Shown here: one piece after another, positions 15,063 to 20,985 of the stretch
Layout of the letters: every line of letters begins with the position of its first letter
Position numbering within the stretch: the stretch's first letter is position 1
Assembly: GCA_050946775.1 (NCBI GenBank)
Contig: JBMNVL010000021.1
Coordinates: 1-20,985 of the forward strand
Source: UMGS1474 sp050946775
GTDB lineage: Bacteria; Bacillota; Clostridia; Oscillospirales; Acutalibacteraceae
Length of the DNA: 20,985 bases
Direction: 5' to 3'
Notes under the pieces: generated by a model
What the model saw: the letters and a program-made list of their open reading frames with translations, nothing else
What the model was told of the DNA's origin: nothing
Databases searched by the model: none
Made by a program: the position numbers and the translations under genes

Positions 15063-18000
15063 ATGATACTCAAAGCGCTGGAGATCCACGGCTTCAAGTC
15101 GTTTCCCGACAAGACCGTTTTGCGGTTCGGCCGGGGTATGACGGCGGTCGTCGGTCCCAACGGCAGCGGCAAATCCAATATCAGCGACGCCATCCGCTGG
15201 GTGCTGGGCGAGCAGTCCACCAAGAGCCTGCGCGGCTCCAGTATGGAGGACGTCATTTTCTCGGGCACCGCCAAGCGCAAGGGCGTGGGCTTTGCCGAGG
15301 TGTCGCTGGTGTTCGACAACGCGGCGCGGCAGCTGGATTTCGACGCCGATGACGTCAAGGTGACCCGCCGGTATTACCGTTCGGGCAAAAGCGAATACAT
15401 CATCAACCAGGCGGCGGTGCGGCTCAAGGACGTGCAGATGCTGTTCATGGACACCGGTCTTGGCCGGGACGGCTACTCCATCATCGGCCAGGGACGGATC
15501 GGGGACATCGTTTCCTCCAAATCCGCCGACCGGCGGGAGATCTTTGAGGAAGCCGCCGGAATCGCCAAATACCGCTACCGCAAAAACGAGGCCGAGCGGC
15601 GGCTGGCGTCGGCGGAGGAAAATCTGCTGCGTCTGCGGGACATCGTGCAGGAGCTGGAAAGCCGGGTCGGTCCGCTCAAGCAGCAAGCGGAAAAGGCCAG
15701 ACAGTTTTTGGAGCTGGCCGGCGAAAAGAAGGAGCTGGAGATCGGTCTGTGGCTGCATACCCTGCAAAACAGCCGCCAGGCCCTGCGGGATCTCGGCGCC
15801 AAGCTGGAGCTGGCGCTGACCCAGTACGAGCAGGCCGGCGCCGCCATGGCCGATACCGACCGCCAAATCGAGGAGGCCGGGAGAGAAGCCCAGCGGCTGG
15901 CGGCCGAAATGGACGAGCTGCGCCGTTCCCAGCGGGAGCAGGAGGAGCAGGCCGGCCGTCTGGACGCGCAGGCGGCGGTGCTGGAAAACGATCAGGAACA
16001 TAACAAAGAGAACATCGCCCGCATCGAAGGGGATATCGCCCGTTCGCAGACCGGGGACGAACAATTGCGCCAAGAGCAGGAAAACTGCCGCCAGGCGATC
16101 GCCGATCTGGAAAAAACCATCGCCGAGCAGGAGCGCCGTCAGCTGGAACTGACCGAGCAGATGGAGGCGCTGTCCCGCGACAGCGACCAGCGTTCGGGCG
16201 AGATGGAGGCGCTGTCCCGGGACGCGTCGGCCATCGCGCTGCGGATCTCCGACGCGCGTGTGGAGCAGGTCACCGCCGAATCCTCCCTCAAGGAGATCGA
16301 CGAGCGGCTGGCACAGCTGGCCGGCGGCGCCGACGAGCGGCAAAAGCAAGCCGCGTCCCTGCGGGACGAGCTGACCGCCTGCGAAGAGGATCTCACCGAG
16401 ACGACCCAGCGCATTGAGAGCCTGCAAAACGAGCTGCGGGGTTACGAAATGCGGCTGCAAAGCCGTTTGAGCAAACGGGACGAGGCCAAGCAAAAGGCCG
16501 ACCAGCTGGCGCTCGACGTGCAGGAAAAGCATCGCCGCGCCCGGATCCTCGAGGATCTGGAGCGGAACATGGAAGGGTTCGGCCACAGCGTCAAAATGGT
16601 GATGCAGCAGGCTGAGCGGGGTATGCTGCGGGGAATCCGCAGCCCGGTGTCCCGGCTGATCGACGCCCCGGCGAAGTACGCGCTGGCCATCGAGACGGCC
16701 CTGGGCGCGGCGGCGCAAAACGTCGTTTGCGACCGGGAGGACGACGCCAAACGCGCCATCCGGTATCTGCAGGAAAACCGGGGCGGCCGCGCCACCTTTC
16801 TGCCGCTGAACACCATCAAGGGCCGGACGTTGAGCGAGGACGGGCTGGAGGACGAGCTGGGCTTCGTCGGTCTGGCCAGCGACCTTTGCACCTTCGACAA
16901 AGCCTACGCCGAGATCGTCAACAATCTGCTGGGACGAACCGTCGTGGCGGAGGATCTCGACTACGCGGTCAGCATGGCCCGCAAATTCGGCTACCGCTTC
17001 CGGGTGGTCACCCTGGACGGCCAGGTGGTCAACGCCGGCGGCTCGATGACCGGCGGCTCTACCGTCAAAAGCGGCGGTATGCTGTCCCGGCGAAACGAAA
17101 TCGCCGCGCTCAAGGACGAGGAAAAAGCCCTGCAAAAGAAGGCGGACGAGGCGCTTGAGCAGTTCAAGGCGCTGCAGCAGGAGACCGCCGCCGTCCAGGC
17201 GCAGGTCAGCGGCGCGCAGGGCGAGCTGACCACCGCGCAGGAGGACAAGATCCGCTGCGAAGGAGAGCACCGCCGGCTGCAAGAGCAGCTGCAGGCCGCC
17301 GACGCGGCCGAGGACGCCGTTCGCCGGGAGACCGAGGGTCTCGGCGCCCGGGCGGAGGAAAACCGCCGGGTGATCGAGCGCTCCCGGCAGACCGTCGAGG
17401 GACTGACCGATCAGCAGCGGGAGCTGGAACAGAAAATGAACGCCCTCAGCGGCGGCCGCCAGCAATTGGCGCAGCGCCGGGAGGAATTGGCCGGCACCCT
17501 GTCGGACGTCAAGCTGGCGGTGCTGGGATATCGCAAGGAGCAGGAGGCGCATCAGCGCACCATCGACGATCTGGCGGCCCGTCAGCAGGACGCCGCCGGC
17601 TACCGCGAGGGACTGGCGCGGCAGATTCGCGAGCTGGAGCAGATCGCCGCCGCCCGACAGGAGCAGATCGCCGCGGTGCGGCAGCAGGCGGCGCAGCAGC
17701 GCCGGCAGATGACCGACGCCGACGCGACCCTGGCCGAGCTGGCGACCCGGCGCGCCAAAGAGGAGGAGCGCCAATCCACCCTGATCCGGCAAAGCCGGGA
17801 CAAGAGCGACGAGCGGGAGATGGCCGGCCAGGAAGTGGCGCGCATGGAGGAAAAAGTCGCCGCCGCTCAGCGGGAAGAGGAAGAGATCACCCGCAAGCTT
17901 TACGAGGAATACGAGTTGACCCGCGCCGAGGCCGAGCGGATCGCCAAGCCCATCGAAAACCTGACCGAGGCCACCCGGCGGCTCAACGAGCTGCGGGGCA

Positions 18001-18635
18001 AGATCCGCCGTTTGGGCAGCGTCAACGTCGATGCCATCGAAGAATACAAGGAGGTCAGCGAGCGGTACGAATTCCTGTCGGCGCAGGTGCAGGACGTGGA
18101 AACCTCCCGCAACGATCTGCTGAAATTGATCGACGAGCTGACGGTGCAGATGCGGGACATCTTCATCGAGCGGTTCCAGCAGATCAACCGCCACTACGGC
18201 GAGGTGTTTGCCGAGCTGTTTGGCGGCGGCAAGGGCGAACTGCTGCTGACCGATCCGCAGGACGTGCTCCATTCGGGCATCGAAATGCGCGCCCAGCCAC
18301 CCGGCAAAAAGATCCTCAATCTGGAATCGCTGTCCGGCGGCGAAAAGGCGTTGTCCGCCATCGCGCTGCTGTTCGCTATTTTGAAGGTGACGCCCTCGCC
18401 CTTCTGCGTGCTGGATGAGATCGAGGCGGCGCTCGACGACGTCAACGTCGACCGCTACGCGGCGTATCTGCGGCGGATGTGCGATCAGTCGCAGTTCATC
18501 GTCATCACCCACCGGCGAGGCACGATGGAAGAGGCCGACGTCCTCTACGGCGTGACCATGCAGGAGCAGGGCGTATCCAAGCTGCTGGAGCTGCGCGCCA
18601 GCGAGGTCGAGGCCAAACTCGGCCTGTCGGTATAG
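15063..18635 (+). CDS. smc: Chromosome segregation/condensation ATPase SMC
   Basis: SMC dimerises and, with ScpA/ScpB, folds and separates the chromosome. The 1190-residue protein has the N-terminal head with Walker A GPNGSGKSN (31-39) and a Q-loop region (GQGRIGDIV). A long coiled coil follows (about 170-500, rich in Gln/Glu/Arg heptads). The hinge spans about 505-665 and ends in the Gly-rich NAGGSMTGGS. A second coiled coil (about 670-1010) leads to the C-terminal head with signature LSGGEKAL (1090-1097) and Walker B VLDEIEAALDD with catalytic Glu1119. The ATG follows GAAGGA about 10 bases upstream, 30 bases after rnc. The scpAB genes are not in the window. Length and motifs are complete. 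Confidence 0.98.
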   Translation: MILKALEIHGFKSFPDKTVLRFGRGMTAVVGPNGSGKSNISDAIRWVLGEQSTKSLRGSSMEDVIFSGTAKRKGVGFAEVSLVFDNAARQLDFDADDVKVTRRYYRSGKSEYIINQAAVRLKDVQMLFMDTGLGRDGYSIIGQGRIGDIVSSKSADRREIFEEAAGIAKYRYRKNEAERRLASAEENLLRLRDIVQELESRVGPLKQQAEKARQFLELAGEKKELEIGLWLHTLQNSRQALRDLGAKLELALTQYEQAGAAMADTDRQIEEAGREAQRLAAEMDELRRSQREQEEQAGRLDAQAAVLENDQEHNKENIARIEGDIARSQTGDEQLRQEQENCRQAIADLEKTIAEQERRQLELTEQMEALSRDSDQRSGEMEALSRDASAIALRISDARVEQVTAESSLKEIDERLAQLAGGADERQKQAASLRDELTACEEDLTETTQRIESLQNELRGYEMRLQSRLSKRDEAKQKADQLALDVQEKHRRARILEDLERNMEGFGHSVKMVMQQAERGMLRGIRSPVSRLIDAPAKYALAIETALGAAAQNVVCDREDDAKRAIRYLQENRGGRATFLPLNTIKGRTLSEDGLEDELGFVGLASDLCTFDKAYAEIVNNLLGRTVVAEDLDYAVSMARKFGYRFRVVTLDGQVVNAGGSMTGGSTVKSGGMLSRRNEIAALKDEEKALQKKADEALEQFKALQQETAAVQAQVSGAQGELTTAQEDKIRCEGEHRRLQEQLQAADAAEDAVRRETEGLGARAEENRRVIERSRQTVEGLTDQQRELEQKMNALSGGRQQLAQRREELAGTLSDVKLAVLGYRKEQEAHQRTIDDLAARQQDAAGYREGLARQIRELEQIAAARQEQIAAVRQQAAQQRRQMTDADATLAELATRRAKEEERQSTLIRQSRDKSDEREMAGQEVARMEEKVAAAQREEEEITRKLYEEYELTRAEAERIAKPIENLTEATRRLNELRGKIRRLGSVNVDAIEEYKEVSERYEFLSAQVQDVETSRNDLLKLIDELTVQMRDIFIERFQQINRHYGEVFAELFGGGKGELLLTDPQDVLHSGIEMRAQPPGKKILNLESLSGGEKALSAIALLFAILKVTPSPFCVLDEIEAALDDVNVDRYAAYLRRMCDQSQFIVITHRRGTMEEADVLYGVTMQEQGVSKLLELRASEVEAKLGLSV

Positions 18636-18641
18636 CATAAC

Positions 18642-18751
18642 AGATTCTTCCGCCTTACGGCGTCAGAATGACAGCGCGTTTTATTGCGCGGCAAGGCTTA
18701 AAATCGTGACGTGATTTGTTTCGGCGTCATTCTGAGCGAAGCGAAGAATCT
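18642..18751. repeat. Inverted pair of palindromic repeat units between smc and ftsY
   Basis: One unit (18642-18672) reads AGATTCTTC, a small CGCC/GGCG hairpin, then CAGAATGAC. The other (18726-18751) is the same unit inverted: GTCATTCTG, a short GCGAAGC core, then GAAGAATCT. The two 9-base ends pair exactly, so the approximately 110-base interval could fold into one large hairpin. The spacer contains a smaller imperfect palindrome (18700-18717). Units of this AGATTCTTC...CAGAATGAC form are familiar to me as interspersed repeats in diverse bacterial genomes, so this looks like a short non-coding repeat insertion between smc and ftsY. No transposase or target duplication is visible. Confidence 0.75.
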
Positions 18752-18770
18752 TTTCTAAGGAGATAATGAC

Positions 18771-19685
18771 ATGGGTTTGTTCAACAAAATCGGACAGGGG
18801 CTGAAGAAGACCCGGGATTCGCTGATGAACTCGGTCAATTCCATGCTCCGGTCCTTTACGAAGATCGACGAGGAGCTGTTTGAGGAGCTGGAGGAGATCC
18901 TCATCATGGCCGACGTCGGCGCCAACACCTCGGCGTTTATCTGCGGCGAGCTGCGCAAAAAGGTCAAGGAACAGGGGACGACCGATCCCGCCGAGGTCAA
19001 GCGGCTGCTGGCCGACATCGTGGCGCAGATGCTGCGGGGCGGACAGGAGCTGCACCTGTCCACCAAACCCTCGGTGATCCTGGTCATCGGGGTCAACGGG
19101 GTGGGCAAGACCACCACCATCGGCAAGCTGGCCGCCAATTTGAAAGGGCAGGGACGCCGGGTGATCCTCGGCGCCGCCGACACCTTCCGGGACGCCGCCA
19201 TCGAGCAGCTGCAGATCTGGGCGGACCGCGCCGGGGTGGAGCTGATCAAGCACACCCAGGGCGCCGATCCGGCGGCGGTGGTCTTCGATACCATCGGCGC
19301 TGCCAAGGCAAGAGGCGCCGACGTGGTGATCTGCGATACCGCCGGACGGCTGCACAACAAGAAAAATCTGATGGACGAGCTGGCCAAGATCAACCGGGTC
19401 ATCGACCGGGAACTGCCCGGCGCCGACAAGGAAGTGCTGCTGGTGCTCGACGCCACCACCGGCCAGAACGCCGTCCAGCAGGCGCGCCAGTTCAAGGAAG
19501 CCGCCGGCATCACCGGCATCGTGCTGACCAAGCTGGACGGCACCGCCCGGGGCGGCGTGGTGCTGGCGGTGCGCCAGGATCTTGACGTGCCGGTCAAATA
19601 CGTCGGCGTGGGCGAGGGGATCGACGATCTGCAGCCCTTTGATCCCGAGGCTTTTGCCGCCGGCCTGTTCACCGAAGAGGAGTAA
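18771..19685 (+). CDS. ftsY: Signal recognition particle receptor FtsY
   Basis: The SRP receptor GTPase, which docks ribosome-nascent chain-SRP complexes at the membrane. The 304-residue protein is a short form without a long acidic A domain; it starts with an amphipathic stretch (MGLFNKIGQGLKKTRDSL). This is followed by the N domain (about 30-95) and the G domain. GTPase motifs are GVNGVGKTTT (107-116), the DTFRDAA box, DTAGR (189-193), TKLDG (253-257) and the closing GVGEGIDDLQPF. The ATG follows AAGGAG with 8-base spacing. The gene lies 135 bases after smc, separated by the inverted repeat pair, in the usual Firmicute smc-ftsY order. ffh is not in view. Confidence 0.98.
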   Translation: MGLFNKIGQGLKKTRDSLMNSVNSMLRSFTKIDEELFEELEEILIMADVGANTSAFICGELRKKVKEQGTTDPAEVKRLLADIVAQMLRGGQELHLSTKPSVILVIGVNGVGKTTTIGKLAANLKGQGRRVILGAADTFRDAAIEQLQIWADRAGVELIKHTQGADPAAVVFDTIGAAKARGADVVICDTAGRLHNKKNLMDELAKINRVIDRELPGADKEVLLVLDATTGQNAVQQARQFKEAAGITGIVLTKLDGTARGGVVLAVRQDLDVPVKYVGVGEGIDDLQPFDPEAFAAGLFTEEE

Positions 19686-19690
19686 CGGCT

Positions 19691-20302
19691 ATGCGATACA
19701 TCGTGGCGACTCACAACGCCCATAAGCTAAGCGAGATCGCCCGGATTCTCCGCCCGCTGGGCATCGACGCGGTGACCGACCGGCAGATCGGCCTGTCCCT
19801 GCCCGAGGTGGAGGAGACGGGGGATACCTTTGAGGAAAACGCCTATCTCAAGGCCGCCTCGGCCTGCGCCGTATCGGGACTGCCGGCCATCGCCGACGAT
19901 TCGGGGCTGATGATCGACGCGCTGGACGGCGCGCCGGGAGTGTATTCCGCCCGGTACGCCGGCGAGGGCGCCACCGACGCCCAGCGGATCGCCAAGGTGC
20001 TGGCGGAGATGCGGGACGTCCCGCCCGAACGACGCACCGCCCGGTTCGTGTCGGCGGTCTGCTGCGTCTTCCCGAACGGCGAGAGGGTCACCGCCCGGGG
20101 GACCTGCGAGGGAACGATCGGCTACGTTTCCCGCGGAGAGGGCGGCTTTGGATACGATCCGATCTTCGTCACCCCCGACGGGCCGACCTTTGCCGAGCTG
20201 ACCGGCGAACAAAAGGACGCCGTCAGCCATCGCGGCAACTCTTTGCGCGTCTTTTCTGAAAAATTGCGAACCTATTTGGAGGAACAACGACATGACCAGT
20301 AA
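19691..20302 (+). CDS. rdgB: XTP/dITP diphosphatase (RdgB/HAM1 family)
   Basis: It hydrolyses non-canonical purine nucleoside triphosphates (XTP, dITP, ITP) to monophosphates, cleaning the nucleotide pool. The 203-residue protein carries the substrate loop ATHNAHKLSEI (6-16), FEENAYLKA and the metal/catalytic region ADDSGLMIDALDGAPGVYSARYAG (68 onward). It also has GEGGFGYDPIF and the C-terminal SHRGNSLR. The ATG is 6 bases after the ftsY stop; its GAGGAG site lies in the end of ftsY. The last 11 bases overlap the next gene, which suggests coupled translation. Confidence 0.97.
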   Translation: MRYIVATHNAHKLSEIARILRPLGIDAVTDRQIGLSLPEVEETGDTFEENAYLKAASACAVSGLPAIADDSGLMIDALDGAPGVYSARYAGEGATDAQRIAKVLAEMRDVPPERRTARFVSAVCCVFPNGERVTARGTCEGTIGYVSRGEGGFGYDPIFVTPDGPTFAELTGEQKDAVSHRGNSLRVFSEKLRTYLEEQRHDQ

Positions 20303-20582
20303 ACAACGCGCCTATCTGCGCTCGCTCGCCAATCCGCTGGAAGCCATCGTTCACGTGGGCAAGGGCGGCATGGCGGATACCATCGTCAAACAGGCCGACG
20401 ACGCCCTGACCGCCCGGGAACTGATCAAGGGCAAGGTGCTGGAAACGGCGCCGCTGTCTTCCCGCGAAGCCGCCGAACAGCTGGCGGCGGCGGTATCGGC
20501 GCAGGTGGTGCAGGTGATCGGCCGGGTCTTCGTGCTCTACCGGCCCGATCCCAAGGAGCCCAAGATCAAACTGCCGCGGTAA
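20292..20582 (+). CDS. yhbY: YhbY-family CRM-domain RNA-binding protein
   Basis: A single CRM-domain protein of 96 residues; family members associate with pre-50S ribosomal particles. The start MTSKQRAYLRSLANPLEAIVHVGKGGMAD contains the conserved GKGG loop, followed by the helix IVKQADDALTARELIKGKVL and a Val-rich strand ending in LYRPDP. GGAGG lies 9 bases before the ATG, inside the end of the preceding pyrophosphatase gene. In many Firmicutes yhbY precedes nadD; here an unrelated hypothetical gene follows. Biochemical function is not established from sequence. Confidence 0.93.
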   Translation: MTSKQRAYLRSLANPLEAIVHVGKGGMADTIVKQADDALTARELIKGKVLETAPLSSREAAEQLAAAVSAQVVQVIGRVFVLYRPDPKEPKIKLPR

Positions 20583-20599
20583 CGAAGGAGGATCTCCCC

Positions 20600-20985
20600 A
20601 TGAAATGGAGCAGCCGCTATCAACCGATCGACGACGAGCGCACGGTGCAGACCGACCGTTCGCCGGCGGATTGCCGCGCGCTTTTGGAGTTGTGGTGCGA
20701 ACGGACGAAAGCCCGGGGCACCCATACCCAGACGGGATTGGCGGTCAAGCGGGGACGGGGCGATCTTTACCGGGTGTACTTTCAATACGACTCTCCCGAG
20801 GAGACCCGGTATTACTACTACAAAAAGCGGTTTTTGTTCGTCTGGCTGGTCGCCCGGGTGGACGGCGGATGCGAGATCCATTACCGGCGGGTGGTGGATC
20901 GGTGGAGCACTCAAATGGCCCGTCCGGCGGGCGCGCTGCTGATCGTGGCGGCGCTGATCTGGCTGTTCATCATGCGCGCCACCAC
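20600..20985 (+). CDS. Hypothetical membrane protein (3' end cut by window edge)
   Basis: I do not recognise this protein. At least 128 codons are open from the ATG at 20600, which has a good GAAGGAGG site about 9 bases upstream. The visible part begins MKWSSRYQPIDDERTV, then a basic and aromatic-rich region with a run of tyrosines (RYYYYKKRFLFVWLVARVDGG). A hydrophobic stretch near the right edge (AGALLIVAALIWLFIM, about residues 109-124) is a likely membrane segment. The sequence continues beyond the window, so fold and length are unknown. It is 17 bases after yhbY and may share its transcript. Confidence 0.7.
   Translation, partial: MKWSSRYQPIDDERTVQTDRSPADCRALLELWCERTKARGTHTQTGLAVKRGRGDLYRVYFQYDSPEETRYYYYKKRFLFVWLVARVDGGCEIHYRRVVDRWSTQMARPAGALLIVAALIWLFIMRAT

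Noticed and set aside
15560..18100. Possible internal sequence repeats in smc
   Set aside because: The recurring Gln/Glu/Arg/Ala codons are the expected heptad composition of SMC coiled coils, not DNA repeats.
12927..18638. A 5.7-kb open frame on the minus strand opposite smc, rnc, the ACP-like gene and plsX
   Set aside because: It mirrors the GC-rich codon pattern of the well-supported plus-strand genes, has low-complexity composition and no family resemblance, and crosses several real gene boundaries.

Overview
The window looks like a chromosomal stretch of a GC-rich member of the Firmicutes, most likely class Clostridia and possibly an Oscillospirales/Ruminococcaceae-type gut anaerobe. 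The evidence is the gene order (infC-rpmI-rplT; dprA-topA-trmFO; plsX-acp-rnc-smc-ftsY), strong G-rich ribosome binding sites, sigma-A type promoters with 17-base spacers, a lysine riboswitch and the FAD/folate-type tRNA methylase TrmFO. The genus assignment is inference. Almost all of the window is housekeeping core genome. I see no phage, transposase, CRISPR array, tRNA or rRNA.

Left part (1-4206, minus strand). A partial trkA (K+ uptake regulator) runs off the left edge and has its own promoter. Next to it, also on the minus strand, is an asd-dapA-dapB lysine/diaminopimelate operon. This operon starts at a perfect consensus promoter (4150-4178), passes through a lysine riboswitch with a terminator-type expression platform (3896-4146), and ends at a strong intrinsic terminator (1029-1062).

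Middle (4207-7551, plus strand). queA (queuosine synthesis) is divergent from the lysine operon. It is followed by a membrane-anchored VanY-type D,D-carboxypeptidase with its own promoter. Then comes infC-rpmI-rplT, with a perfect promoter, a roughly 150-base attenuator leader that fits the L20-leader class, and a non-canonical ATC start on infC.

Right part (7562-20985, plus strand). This is a long, tightly packed, collinear run: SpoU-family RNA methyltransferase, dprA, topA, trmFO, plsX, an acyl-carrier-like protein, rnc, smc, ftsY, an XTP/dITP pyrophosphatase, a YhbY-type CRM protein and a truncated hypothetical membrane protein. Several genes overlap or nearly touch (topA/trmFO, trmFO/plsX, plsX/acp, the pyrophosphatase/yhbY). 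Functions span RNA modification and processing, DNA uptake and topology, phospholipid initiation, chromosome condensation and membrane protein targeting.

The most unusual item is the small acyl-carrier-like protein at 14098-14322. It sits exactly where acpP normally lies, but has Asp where the phosphopantetheine-bearing Ser should be. Other items worth a look are the ATC start of infC, the inverted-repeat element between smc and ftsY, and a promoter-like sequence inside the methyltransferase gene. I found no clear sign of a wholly new multi-gene system.
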